From: Bacteroidota bacterium
Lineage (GTDB): Bacteria > Bacteroidota > Bacteroidia > Chitinophagales > BACL12
Direction: 5' to 3'
Assembly (NCBI GenBank): GCA_016706865.1
Contig: JADJIS010000002.1
Span: forward strand, 992,001 to 1,056,000
DNA length: 64,000 nucleotides
This document shows positions 1-8,287 of this stretch, in pieces (position 1 is the stretch's first letter; each line of letters begins with the position of its first letter). The position numbers and the translations under genes were made by a program. The notes beneath the pieces are model-generated. The model ran no database searches. It was not told the origin of the DNA and was given only the letters and a program-made list of their open reading frames with translations.

Positions 1-297
1 GATATTTTTTTCCGGTATGGAATTTAATAATAAATACTGATTAACACTTGTGCACCTTTTTTGTGATAATTGCAAATTATATACACTATCTGCATCTGAA
101 TCTGTATTGCCGCGTATCAACAATTTATAGGTCTTATAACCCGCAATAGAATCAATCACAGTTTTTAGTATACTGCTATCTGCAAAATCCAGATTAAATT
201 TATCAGTTTCAAAGTAAACAGATGTTTTATAAAAATTAGATTGGCAGAATGAATGCTGAATTAGCAATAGGAAAAAAATAGCTGTAAATATTTTCAT
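1..297 (-). CDS. OmpA-like domain protein, C-terminus cut by window edge
   Basis: The reading frame is open from an ATG to the window edge (99 codons, no stop reached). The first 19 residues form a signal peptide (MKIFTAIFFLLLIQHSFCQ). What follows resembles the start of an OmpA/MotB peptidoglycan-binding domain: a VYFETDKFNL-type strand, a helix, then a KLLIRGNTDSDAD segment matching the usual 'I.GHTDs.G' motif with N in place of H, and NLQLSQKR matching 'N..LS..RA'. If so, it is a periplasmic or outer-membrane-anchored protein consisting of little more than this domain. It lies downstream of the accC terminator on the same strand, so it is probably a separate unit. The domain call is good; the role is unknown because the rest is missing. 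Confidence 0.7.
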   Translation of the reverse strand, partial: MKIFTAIFFLLLIQHSFCQSNFYKTSVYFETDKFNLDFADSSILKTVIDSIAGYKTYKLLIRGNTDSDADSVYNLQLSQKRCTSVNQYLLLNSIPEKNI

Positions 298-308
298 ATG
301 AAATTGGG

Positions 309-339
309 TAAAAAAAAAGCAGGTTAAAATAAACCTGCC
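309..339 (-). terminator. Rho-independent terminator after accC
   Basis: On the minus strand a GCAGGTT / AACCTGC stem (positions 319-325 and 332-338, 6-nt loop) is followed by a run of nine T. It sits just past the accC stop and closes the yceD-accC operon. Confidence 0.8.
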
Positions 340-361
340 ATTAAAGATAATAATAATTTTC

Positions 362-1708
362 TCACTCCAGATCACTCAGATCAAACCCATTCATAAAGCT
401 TGTATCAAATACCCCAGCCCTGAATTTTGGATCACGCATGAGCTTTTTGTGGAAAGGAATGGTTGTTTTAATTCCCTCTACAATAAATTCATCTAAGGCT
501 CTTTGCATTTTTAATATTACTTCTTCACGTGTGCGCGCCTTGCAAATTAATTTAGCGATCATGCTATCGTAATAAGGTGGGATGGTATAGCCTGCATACA
601 CAGCAGTATCTACACGAACTCCATGTCCTTTCGGAGAATGGAAACTGGTTATTTTACCCGGACTCGGAGAAAAATTTCTTGTGGGATCCTCCGCATTTAT
701 TCTGCATTCCATTGCGTGTAATAACGGGAAATAATTTTTTCCGGAAATTTTTTCTCCCGTTGCAATTTTAATTTGTTCTTTAATTAAATCGAAATCTACC
801 ACTTCTTCCGTAACAGTATGTTCAACCTGAATACGTGTATTCATTTCCATGAAATAAAAATTCTTGTGTTTGTCAACAAGAAATTCTATTGTTCCTACAC
901 CTTCATATTTAATACTTTCTGCAGCTTTAACCGCTGCATCACCCATTTTTTTTCTCAGCTTCTCATCAAGAAATGGTGAAGGACTTTCTTCAACTAATTT
1001 TTGATGTCTTCTTTGTATGGAACAGTCTCTTTCACTTAAATGACAAGCTCTTCCATATTGATCACCCGCTATCTGAATTTCGATATGACGTGGTTCCTCA
1101 ATATATTTTTCCATATATAAACCATCATTATTAAATGATGCTTTTGCTTCCATGCTTGCGGTATCAAATGCACTTTCCACTTCATCCTCTTTCCAAACAA
1201 TACGCATTCCTTTTCCACCACCACCGGCAGTAGCTTTCATGATAACCGGATATCCTATTTTTTTGGCTAATTTTTTAGCTTCAGCCACATCTTTTAATAA
1301 TCCTTCACTTCCTGGAATTACAGGAACACCTGCTTTTTTCATGGTTTCCTTCGCTGTGATCTTATCGCCCATTTTGCGGATCTGATCAGCGGTAGGTCCA
1401 ATAAATTTAATTCCGTATTTGGTGCATATCTCAGAAAAAGTTGCATTCTCACTTAAAAAACCATAACCAGGATGTATGGCATCCGCATTGGTAATTTCCG
1501 CAGCGGCCATAATTTTCGGAATACTTAAATACGATTCTTTGGAAGATGGAGGTCCTATACAAACTGCTTCATCGGCAAAACGTACAGGCAAACTTTCTTT
1601 ATCGGCAGTGGAATAAACAGCAACGGTTTTAATTCCCATTTCTTTTGCTGTTCTAATAACCCTTAAAGCTATTTCGCCGCGATTTGCTATTAGTATTTTT
1701 TTGAACAT
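362..1708 (-). CDS. accC: Acetyl-CoA carboxylase, biotin carboxylase subunit
   Basis: ATP-dependent carboxylation of the biotin carried on BCCP, the first half-reaction of acetyl-CoA carboxylase, in the cytoplasm. At 448 residues it has the standard AccC length. The N-terminus MFKKILIANRGEIA is the family hallmark; the glycine-rich ATP loop GGGGKGMR lies at about 162-169, and the active-site stretch EMNTRIQVEH at 288-297 supplies the metal and bicarbonate ligands. It is the last gene of the run that also holds accB, efp and fabH, 68 bp after accB, and is followed by a clear terminator. The carboxyltransferase genes accA/accD are not in this window. No anomaly seen; very sure. Confidence 0.97.
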   Translation of the reverse strand: MFKKILIANRGEIALRVIRTAKEMGIKTVAVYSTADKESLPVRFADEAVCIGPPSSKESYLSIPKIMAAAEITNADAIHPGYGFLSENATFSEICTKYGIKFIGPTADQIRKMGDKITAKETMKKAGVPVIPGSEGLLKDVAEAKKLAKKIGYPVIMKATAGGGGKGMRIVWKEDEVESAFDTASMEAKASFNNDGLYMEKYIEEPRHIEIQIAGDQYGRACHLSERDCSIQRRHQKLVEESPSPFLDEKLRKKMGDAAVKAAESIKYEGVGTIEFLVDKHKNFYFMEMNTRIQVEHTVTEEVVDFDLIKEQIKIATGEKISGKNYFPLLHAMECRINAEDPTRNFSPSPGKITSFHSPKGHGVRVDTAVYAGYTIPPYYDSMIAKLICKARTREEVILKMQRALDEFIVEGIKTTIPFHKKLMRDPKFRAGVFDTSFMNGFDLSDLE

Positions 1709-1776
1709 CTTATTTTAAATATCTAATGTACAAATTTGCCAATGTGCAAATTCAAAGTGTGTAATAAAAGAAAAGA

Positions 1777-2268
1777 TTATTTGGTCTCAATTAAAAACAA
1801 TGGTTGATCATATTCCACGGGACTTGCATCATCCACAAGAATTTTTGCGATCTTACCCGAAACTTCACTTTCAATTTCGTTGAATAGTTTCATTGCTTCA
1901 ATGATACATAATTTTGAACCAACGGAAATTTCATCACCAACTTTCACAAAAACATCTTTATCAGGTCCGGGAGAACGATAAAATGTTCCAACGATCGGTG
2001 ATTTAATTGTCATTGTATTTTCTGCTGCAACTGCTTCAGATTTTGATTCTTCTGATGTGCTTTGCGTAGTTTTTTCTGCAGTTATTTGTTGCGTTTGTGC
2101 AACTTGTTGCATCTGCGGTTGTTGCATCATCATCGGAACTTGCATAACTCCGGAAGAAGCTAAGGCAGTTTTAATTTTAATGCGAAAATCTTGATTTTCG
2201 ATAGTGAGTTCAGCGATGTTATTTTTATTAACCATCCTGATTAACTCCTGAATTTCTTTAAAGTCCAT
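1777..2268 (-). CDS. accB: Biotin carboxyl carrier protein of acetyl-CoA carboxylase
   Basis: Carries the biotin prosthetic group between biotin carboxylase and carboxyltransferase for malonyl-CoA synthesis. The 163-residue protein has the classic layout: an N-terminal helical segment (MDFKEIQELIRMVNKNNI), a flexible Q/M/T/S-rich linker around 40-80, and a biotinyl domain from about 85. The biotinylation motif is EAMKLFNE with the modified lysine at residue 127. Only 7 bp separate it from efp, and accC follows, so the three are surely co-transcribed. No anomaly. Confidence 0.96.
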   Translation of the reverse strand: MDFKEIQELIRMVNKNNIAELTIENQDFRIKIKTALASSGVMQVPMMMQQPQMQQVAQTQQITAEKTTQSTSEESKSEAVAAENTMTIKSPIVGTFYRSPGPDKDVFVKVGDEISVGSKLCIIEAMKLFNEIESEVSGKIAKILVDDASPVEYDQPLFLIETK

Positions 2269-2275
2269 AGTAAGG

Positions 2276-2839
2276 TTATTTTACACGTTCAACATATTCA
2301 AATGAGCGGGTGTCAATTTTAATTACATCACCCGAATTAACAAACATAGGAACCATAATACTTGCTCCGGTTTCCAATGTTGCATTTTTAAATGCATTTG
2401 TTGCAGTATTGCCTTTCACACTCTGCTCTGCAAATGTAACTTCTAAAATGATATGTGCAGGTAACTCACAGAACAAAGGTTTTTCCGTTTCAGCATGAAA
2501 TAAAATATCTATCTCCTGACCTTCCTTAAAAAATTCCTTTCCTTCCACCATTGCCTCATCCAAGGTAACCTGGTCGAAAGTTTCCTGATTCATGAAACTA
2601 TAACCGGTTTCATCCTTGTATAAATATTGAAATGTGCGACGTTCAACTCTTACAGTATTGATAGTAGCGCCTGATGGAAAGGTATTTTCCAAAACCTTAC
2701 CCGTTGTTAAACTTTTGATCTTCGTGCGCACAAAGGCATTGCCTTTACCCGGTTTCACATGCTGAAAATCAACCACCTGCCAAACATCATTGTTAAAGTC
2801 GATGCAAAGTCCTTTTCGAATATCTGCTGTATTTGCCAT
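2276..2839 (-). CDS. efp: Translation elongation factor P
   Basis: Binds between the ribosomal P and E sites and rescues stalling on polyproline. At 187 residues it has the three beta-barrel domains of EF-P (KOW-like N-terminal, OB, C-terminal OB ending SFEYVERVK). The tip loop HVKPGKGNAF carries a lysine (K32), the residue that is modified by lysylation or hydroxylation in lineages with EpmA/B. No modification enzyme is visible here. It lies in the fabH-efp-accB-accC run; the 109-bp gap to fabH carries a small hairpin and a heptamer repeat array. Confidence 0.96.
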   Translation of the reverse strand: MANTADIRKGLCIDFNNDVWQVVDFQHVKPGKGNAFVRTKIKSLTTGKVLENTFPSGATINTVRVERRTFQYLYKDETGYSFMNQETFDQVTLDEAMVEGKEFFKEGQEIDILFHAETEKPLFCELPAHIILEVTFAEQSVKGNTATNAFKNATLETGASIMVPMFVNSGDVIKIDTRSFEYVERVK

Positions 2840-2855
2840 TTTATGTTAAGTGTTG

Positions 2856-2875
2856 TCCTGATGATTAGATCAGGA
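2856..2875 (-). other. Small hairpin in the fabH-efp gap
   Basis: TCCTGAT (2856-2862) and ATCAGGA (2869-2875) form a 7-bp stem with a 6-nt loop, about 17 bp before the efp start. There is no T-run, so it is not an obvious terminator. It could set RNA stability between fabH and efp, or be a small palindromic element like others near the repeat arrays of this window. Confidence 0.4.
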
Positions 2876-2892
2876 TGTTTATTAATGTCATT

Positions 2893-2962
2893 AGTCAATA
2901 GTCAGGAGTCAATAGTCAGGGGTAACTCAAATTGTCAATTGTCAATTATCAATTATCAATTG
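2893..2962. repeat. Heptanucleotide array, 10 units
   Basis: Ten consecutive 7-bp units in one register: four alternating AGTCAAT/AGTCAGG units, two degenerate units (GGTAACT, CAAATTG), then TCAATTG/TCAATTA units. The minus-strand TGA stop of fabH (2949-2951) and its last codons lie inside the array. One of several such arrays in the window. Confidence 0.85.
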
Positions 2963-3950
2963 AGTAAGCCCACTTTATCAGTGTTGCTCCCCAGGTAAAT
3001 CCTCCGCCAAATGCTGCTAATACTATATTGTCTCCTTTTTTCAATTGCGGCTCCCATTCCCACAAACACAAAGGCAGCGTTCCCGCTGTTGTATTTCCGT
3101 ATTTTTCAATATTGATCATCACTTTTTCTTTGGATAATCCCATACGGTCGGCTGTGGCGTCAATAATTCTCAAATTTGCCTGATGCGGAACCAGCCAGGC
3201 AATATCTTCACTCACCAGATTATTGCGTTTCATGATCTCCTCCGAAACATCTGCCATATTTTTAACGGCGAATTTGAACACTGTTTTACCTTCCTGATAA
3301 ACGGTGTGCTCATTGCTGTCAACTGTTTCGTGACTTGCAGGTTTTAATGAACCACCTGCCTTCTGATGTAGGTAATGTCTTCCTGAACCGTCAGAACGCA
3401 AAATGGAATCAATAATCCCCGTTCCATCTTCACTAGGCTCAAGCATTACAGCTCCGGCACCATCTCCAAATATAACACAGGTAGTGCGATCATTATAATT
3501 TATGATGGACGACATTTTATCCGCCCCAACAATTACAACTCTCTTATATGTTCCGGTTTCAATAAATTTTGCACCCGTGGTGAGGGCGTATAAAAAACCG
3601 CTGCATGCAGCACTAATATCGTAACTTAAAATATGCCCACAGCCTAATTTATCACAAACAATATTCGCTGTTGCGGGAAAGGCCATGTCGGGCGTAGTAG
3701 TTGCCACGATCAGCATTTCAATATCTGTAGCTTTTAATCCTTTTTTTTCAAGCAACCCCTTTACAGCTTCAACAGCCATATCGCTGGTTGCCAGTCCCTC
3801 TCCCTTTAAGATCCGGCGTTCTTTTATACCGGTTCTCGACATGATCCACTCGTCAGAGGTGTCTACCATTTTCTCGAGTTCGGCGTTGGTGAGCCTGTAT
3901 TCAGGAACATAACCGTAGACACCGGTTATTGCTGCAAGTGGTTTATTCAT
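2949..3950 (-). CDS. fabH: Beta-ketoacyl-ACP synthase III
   Basis: Condenses an acyl-CoA primer with malonyl-ACP to start fatty acid synthesis. The 333-residue thiolase-fold protein shows the full catalytic triad: Cys116 in DISAACSGFLY, His256 in VPHQANLRI and Asn286 in YGNTTAGT, plus the C-terminal GGGFTWGA loop. Genes for yceD and rpmF precede it, but plsX, often found between rpmF and fabH, is absent. The last four codons (SIDN) and the stop are encoded by heptamer repeat units, whereas the family normally ends near the GGGFTWG..L.KW segment, so the tail has probably been rewritten by the repeat. Function should be unaffected. Confidence 0.95.
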   Translation of the reverse strand: MNKPLAAITGVYGYVPEYRLTNAELEKMVDTSDEWIMSRTGIKERRILKGEGLATSDMAVEAVKGLLEKKGLKATDIEMLIVATTTPDMAFPATANIVCDKLGCGHILSYDISAACSGFLYALTTGAKFIETGTYKRVVIVGADKMSSIINYNDRTTCVIFGDGAGAVMLEPSEDGTGIIDSILRSDGSGRHYLHQKAGGSLKPASHETVDSNEHTVYQEGKTVFKFAVKNMADVSEEIMKRNNLVSEDIAWLVPHQANLRIIDATADRMGLSKEKVMINIEKYGNTTAGTLPLCLWEWEPQLKKGDNIVLAAFGGGFTWGATLIKWAYSIDN

Positions 3951-4004
3951 GCCTGTAGTTGGTTTTAACTAATGGAATACCTCGAATTATACGAGGAATT
4001 AAGA

Positions 4005-4184
4005 TCAGGCTTTCTTTTCGATTGCTATTTTTCCTCTGTATGTTCCACATTCAGGGCACACACGGTGATACAAAGTTGGAGCACCGCAATTGGCACAATT
4101 GATCACATTTGGCGCTTCAACACCATGATGTGTTCTGCGTGTGCGGGTTCTTTGTTTCGAGTGACGTCGTTTTGGATTCGGCAT
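4005..4184 (-). CDS. rpmF: 50S ribosomal protein L32
   Basis: A 59-residue protein starting MPNPKRRHSKQRTRTRR, the L32 signature, with two CxxC pairs (NCANCG and CPECG) forming the zinc site, and a short lysine-rich end. It is a structural part of the large ribosomal subunit. It lies 12 bp downstream of the YceD gene and 54 bp upstream of fabH, the usual bacterial yceD-rpmF-fab arrangement. It is too short for many ORF callers but certain. Confidence 0.96.
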   Translation of the reverse strand: MPNPKRRHSKQRTRTRRTHHGVEAPNVINCANCGAPTLYHRVCPECGTYRGKIAIEKKA

Positions 4185-4196
4185 TGTATTCTAGTT

Positions 4197-4730
4197 TTAA
4201 TTTTTACTCAAATTATTTAAAATATCCCAACGGGGATCAATTTCCTTTTTGTCTTCTTCTTCCTTTTCTGTTGCTAACAGCTTTAATATTTCAGGATCAC
4301 ACCCAGGGTCACCATTCTTTTTGTCGGGATGGGTCTTTTTTATGGGAATAGATAAATGAACAAATTCATAGATCATCTCCGAAACATCCAAAACCGAATC
4401 CCCATCTGATATCCAGATCACATCTTCATTATCTTTATCCTCCTCGCGCTCATCTCCCACCTTTACATACATGGTATAATTTCCATGTATAGGAAGGTCA
4501 AATGCTTGTCCACAACGGTCGCACTCGGAGGCAACACTGCCTGAAATATCAAAATTAAGAACGAACAATCTATCCTTTTTATCAAAAATCAGATCTACGA
4601 AAACCTTGCCCTGCTTAACCAGGCTATCCTCGAAGTGACTAAAAAATGCGTCTTCCAGCACAAAATTAAAGTGGTGCTCTTCCAACTTTAGTCCAACAAA
4701 CGGTATCTGGTATGCCCTCAAATCTTTCAC
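4197..4730 (-). CDS. yceD: YceD/DUF177 family protein
   Basis: 177 residues. The core has a SECDRCGQAFDLP motif (about residue 95), the conserved Cys-x-x-Cys of the DUF177/YceD family, followed by an acidic segment and a VHLSIPIKKTHPD stretch. Members are encoded directly before rpmF in most bacteria and are implicated in 23S rRNA accumulation or maturation; this gene keeps that position, 12 bp ahead of rpmF. Start chosen at the ATG just after a TACCTTTG promoter element. Family assignment is firm, biochemical role less so. Confidence 0.85.
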   Translation of the reverse strand: MKDLRAYQIPFVGLKLEEHHFNFVLEDAFFSHFEDSLVKQGKVFVDLIFDKKDRLFVLNFDISGSVASECDRCGQAFDLPIHGNYTMYVKVGDEREEDKDNEDVIWISDGDSVLDVSEMIYEFVHLSIPIKKTHPDKKNGDPGCDPEILKLLATEKEEEDKKEIDPRWDILNNLSKN

Positions 4731-4756
4731 GACCCAACTGTTTTAAAAAAGGCTGA

Positions 4757-4764
4757 CAAAGGTA
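4757..4764 (-). promoter_or_regulatory. -7 promoter element of the yceD-rpmF-fabH-efp-accBC operon
   Basis: CAAAGGTA on the plus strand reads TACCTTTG on the minus strand, an exact TAnnTTTG match, 26 bp upstream of the YceD start. No convincing -33 TTTG is placed at the usual 19-21 bp spacing. Confidence 0.6.
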
Positions 4765-4836
4765 GTGAACAAAAGGCAAAAAGGGGAAAGATTTTGATTA
4801 TATTGGTCAAAGAAGCATGAATTTGACCATTTTTAG

Positions 4837-5250
4837 TCAATTATCACCCTCTAAACGTGTAATTTCCGCTTTGATCTGCTCGGGAACAGGTGTTTTTTGA
4901 TTTGTATTAAAATCATACATCACCAAAATATCTGTACCGATGGTAGACAATTCACCTTTTCCGCTAAAAATCTGATGCTGAAGCCCAAAACTGGTGTTTT
5001 TTATAAAAGAGACAGTAGTTTCAATTCTAATATTATCGGGATAATACAGTGGTTTTTTATATTCCAGCGCCGAGGATGCCAGCATAAATCCAACTTTATC
5101 CTCCTCCAGCATTTTCATTATCCCTATTTTCTCAACAAAATTGACCCGCGCAGATTGAATGTACTTGGCATACATCACATTATTAATATGACCAAACAGG
5201 TCCATTTCACTCCAATCAACTCTTAATGTTAAAATTATCGGTGTTGCCAT
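4837..5250 (-). CDS. Acyl-CoA thioesterase, 4HBT/YbgC-like hotdog protein
   Basis: 137 residues with the hotdog-fold signature of the 4-hydroxybenzoyl-CoA/YbgC family: RVDWSEMDLFGHINNVMYAKY near residues 9-29, where the Asp (EMDLFGH) is the catalytic acid, and a later LxY..PL strand. It should hydrolyse an acyl-CoA or acyl-ACP thioester in the cytoplasm; the substrate cannot be told. It follows pdxA by 15 bp and is probably co-transcribed with it, and it ends before the promoter of the yceD operon. Confidence 0.85.
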   Translation of the reverse strand: MATPIILTLRVDWSEMDLFGHINNVMYAKYIQSARVNFVEKIGIMKMLEEDKVGFMLASSALEYKKPLYYPDNIRIETTVSFIKNTSFGLQHQIFSGKGELSTIGTDILVMYDFNTNQKTPVPEQIKAEITRLEGDN

Positions 5251-5265
5251 TTGCTTGTTCTCCGA

Positions 5266-6318
5266 TTATCTTTCTGCCTCAACGTAAGACCTTTTCAGGG
5301 GGTTTTTAGTGCTTTCAGCATATGAAACCCTTCGGTTACAGATGTCGATGGCAGCAAAAATGGCGTGTAGTATACTCTCTCCGGAAGCTTCATTCTTTCC
5401 CGCTATATCATAGGCAGTTCCATGGTCGGGCGAAGTGCGCACAAAAGGTAAACCGGCGGTAAAATTGATACCACTGCCAAAACTCAGGCTTTTAAACCCT
5501 ACCAGTCCCTGATCGTGATACATTGCGAGTATTGCGTCAAATTTCTGGTAATTTCCACTGCCAAAAAATCCATCAGCAGCGAAAGGACCAACCACATATA
5601 TTTTTTTGTCCTGAGCAGCTTTGATAGCAGGTATGATGATATTTTTTTCTTCATCACCAAGCAATCCTCCATCACCTGAATGTGGGTTCAATGCCAAAAC
5701 TGCAATAGTAGGATTAAAAATAGCAAAATCCTGTTTCAAACTATGGTTAATAAGTTCGATCTTCTGCAGTATTTTTTCCTTTGTAATTGCTGCAGGAATT
5801 TCTTTTATTGCTAAATGATTTGTTACTAATCCAACACGTAAATTCTCGTTCATCAACAACATAACACTTTCTTTATCTCCGGCCTTTGCATTAAAATATT
5901 CCGTATGACCGTGATAATTAAAACCACTTTGTTGCATGTTATTTTTATTGATAGGTGCAGTTACAAGTGCATCTATTTTTTTCGCTAAAAGATCTTGCGT
6001 AGCGGCTTCCAGGCTTATCAGTGCAGTCTTTCCGCCTATCGCAGTGTCTTGCCCGGGTTGTAAAATAATATCATCGGTAATACAATTAATTATGTTCACC
6101 GATTTTGTATTAGATTGATCTGCATCAACACAAGTTGTATAATTAAATCCTTCTATATTGAACATTTTTTTATAAAAAGATAAAATTCTGTTTGATCCAT
6201 AAATTACAGGAGTACATAATTTTAATATACGATTGTCGTCGAGTGCTTTTATGAGTACTTCGGGACCAATTCCATTAACATCTCCGAGTGTGAATCCTAT
6301 CTTTAATTTATTGTCCAT
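5266..6318 (-). CDS. pdxA: 4-hydroxythreonine-4-phosphate dehydrogenase
   Basis: NAD-dependent oxidation and decarboxylation of 4-hydroxythreonine 4-phosphate in the DXP-dependent pyridoxal phosphate pathway. The 350-residue protein begins with the family motif IGFTLGDVNGIGPEV and has the metal-binding histidines in NYHGHTEYF (about 138) and AMYHDQGL (about 267), the PHSGDGG loop, and the C-terminal FVRTSPDHGTAYDIAGK signature. It is the first gene of a minus-strand pair with the thioesterase, divergent from rsmA. No other pdx gene is in the window. Confidence 0.95.
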   Translation of the reverse strand: MDNKLKIGFTLGDVNGIGPEVLIKALDDNRILKLCTPVIYGSNRILSFYKKMFNIEGFNYTTCVDADQSNTKSVNIINCITDDIILQPGQDTAIGGKTALISLEAATQDLLAKKIDALVTAPINKNNMQQSGFNYHGHTEYFNAKAGDKESVMLLMNENLRVGLVTNHLAIKEIPAAITKEKILQKIELINHSLKQDFAIFNPTIAVLALNPHSGDGGLLGDEEKNIIIPAIKAAQDKKIYVVGPFAADGFFGSGNYQKFDAILAMYHDQGLVGFKSLSFGSGINFTAGLPFVRTSPDHGTAYDIAGKNEASGESILHAIFAAIDICNRRVSYAESTKNPLKRSYVEAER

Positions 6319-6413
6319 CGATGTAAAATTAGATAACCATCCGAAGATTTTTTAATCCTTATCACGAATTAATGCGAAGTTTGCAGAATCCTCTAGTTCA
6401 AATATCAAAATAT

Positions 6414-7193
6414 ATGCAACACAGTTTTCACCATAAAAAATCGCTCGGCCAACATTTTTTAAAAAGTGAGGCCACTGCTTTGGAAATTGTGCAAGCTCTG
6501 AAACCCGAAAATGATACTATTCCGATTCTGGAAATTGGTCCGGGTCTGGGAATTTTATCAAAACACCTTTTACAGCTTCCAAACCCGATCTTTTTTAGTG
6601 AACTGGATGCAAGAGTAATTTCCTTTCTAGAGGAGGAGCTGAAAATTGATCCCTCCTATATTATATATGGTGATTTTTTAAAATTGGATCTATCCAGATA
6701 CTTTACCGGGGAATTTTTAGTGATAGGCAATTTCCCCTACAATATTTCCTCCCAAATACTTTTCAAAATTCTTGATTTTAAGGAGCAAGTACCCGTTTTA
6801 ACAGGCATGTTTCAAAAGGAAATGGCCAAAAGAGTGGTTGCAAAACATGGCAATAAAGAATATGGGGTGATAACGGTAATTGTTCAGGCCTATTACGATT
6901 GCACTTACTTATTTGAACTTCCACCCACCGCATTTGATCCTCCACCGAAAGTAAATTCCGCAGTAATAAGACTTTCCAGAAAAGCGACGGCATTAAATTG
7001 TGATGAAAAACTGTTCAAACAAATAGTTAAAGCCGGCTTCAATCAAAGGAGAAAAAAACTTTCAAATGCACTTTCGGGAATTCCGGGATCAAAAGAAAAA
7101 CTAATAGCCCTTAACTTTGCCGACAAAAGGGCCGAACAACTGAGTGTTGAAGATTTTATTGAACTGACCAAATCTTTTACAACTGTCCAATAA
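6414..7193 (+). CDS. rsmA: 16S rRNA dimethyladenosine transferase (KsgA)
   Basis: SAM-dependent dimethylation of two adjacent adenosines near the 3' end of 16S rRNA, a late small-subunit assembly step. I chose the ATG giving MQHSFHHKKSLGQHFL, since the family begins a few residues before KKSLGQHFL; an in-frame ATG 42 bp upstream would add 14 unconserved residues. SAM motif ILEIGPGLGILS near 40-50 and the catalytic NFPYNISS motif near 105 are present; 259 residues is normal. A hydroxyacid dehydrogenase gene follows after 28 bp. Divergent from pdxA. Confidence 0.94.
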   Translation: MQHSFHHKKSLGQHFLKSEATALEIVQALKPENDTIPILEIGPGLGILSKHLLQLPNPIFFSELDARVISFLEEELKIDPSYIIYGDFLKLDLSRYFTGEFLVIGNFPYNISSQILFKILDFKEQVPVLTGMFQKEMAKRVVAKHGNKEYGVITVIVQAYYDCTYLFELPPTAFDPPPKVNSAVIRLSRKATALNCDEKLFKQIVKAGFNQRRKKLSNALSGIPGSKEKLIALNFADKRAEQLSVEDFIELTKSFTTVQ

Positions 7194-7221
7194 ATTTATT
7201 ACTCCTATTATATATATGTAA

Positions 7222-8169
7222 ATGTTGAAAAAAGTAATCATTACTGATCATCTTCACCCTTACCTGGAGCAACAATTGACAAAACTTGGTTATGAGGTAG
7301 ATGTTCAGCAGGATATAACAAATGAGCAACTCTTTGAAATAATTGATCAATACTTCGGTCTTGTTCTCAGCACCAAAATAAAAGTAACTCCTGCATTACT
7401 TGATAAGGCAACAAAACTCGTATTCATAGCAAGAGCCGGCAGTGGTATGGAGAATATTGATATTGAATATGCACTTGCCAAAAATATCCAGGTAATTAAC
7501 TCACCGGAGGGAAATTCGAATGCAGTAGCTGAACATGCAGGTGGAACTCTTTTAGCCTTAATTAATAATATTACCCGATCAGATAGAGAAATAAGAGCAG
7601 GAATATGGCGCCGTGAACAAAACCGTGGTATAGAACTGGAAGGGAAAACAATTGCAATTATCGGATACGGTAATACCGGATCTGCATTTGCTTTAAAATT
7701 GCAGTCCTTTAATATGCAGGTCTTAGCATATGATAAATTTAGATCCGGATTTGGATCCCCTGGCGTAAAGGAATCTGATCTTGCCGAAATTAAAGAGAAG
7801 GCTGATATTGTTTCCTTTCATTTGCCATTAACAGACGAAACGTTCCATTTCCTCGACGATGCTTTCATTTCAGATATGAGAAAGAATTTTTGGGTGATAA
7901 ATACTTCCCGTGGGAAAGTGGTTGATTCTCGTTCTTTATTGAAAGGTTTAATTTCCGGAAAGATACTTGGAGCAGGTTTGGATGTTTTTGAAAATGAGCA
8001 ATTTTATCAGCTAAAGGGAGATGATAAGCTGATTATGGAAAAAATGTGCAGTTTCGAAAATATTATTCTAACCCCGCATATAGCAGGTTGGACCCATGAA
8101 TCCTACTTTAAAATCTCCAAAATATTGGCTGAAAGGATTGAGGTGCTTACACTTCCAAATGTTAAGTGA
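7222..8169 (+). CDS. D-isomer-specific 2-hydroxyacid dehydrogenase
   Basis: 315-residue NAD(P)-dependent dehydrogenase of the phosphoglycerate/D-lactate dehydrogenase class. The catalytic domain (1-100) carries ARAGSGMENID around 75-85; the Rossmann domain has IAIIGYGNTGSAFA, the catalytic Arg in NTSRGKVVDS, the Glu in DVFENEQ and the His in TPHIAGWTHES. There is no ACT or intervening domain, so it is the short type, like many SerA enzymes of Bacteroidota. The substrate may be 3-phosphoglycerate, but serC is not adjacent and the call should stay general. Probably co-transcribed with rsmA. Confidence 0.85.
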   Translation: MLKKVIITDHLHPYLEQQLTKLGYEVDVQQDITNEQLFEIIDQYFGLVLSTKIKVTPALLDKATKLVFIARAGSGMENIDIEYALAKNIQVINSPEGNSNAVAEHAGGTLLALINNITRSDREIRAGIWRREQNRGIELEGKTIAIIGYGNTGSAFALKLQSFNMQVLAYDKFRSGFGSPGVKESDLAEIKEKADIVSFHLPLTDETFHFLDDAFISDMRKNFWVINTSRGKVVDSRSLLKGLISGKILGAGLDVFENEQFYQLKGDDKLIMEKMCSFENIILTPHIAGWTHESYFKISKILAERIEVLTLPNVK

Positions 8170-8287
8170 CAAAAATATGATACTAAAGTGACGGGTGTAT
8201 GACGGGAAAATTAATTAAAGGATATACTTTTGTTTTCAATTATTTACATAATTTAGCGACTCTTAACAAATTTTAAATTTTCGGTCT

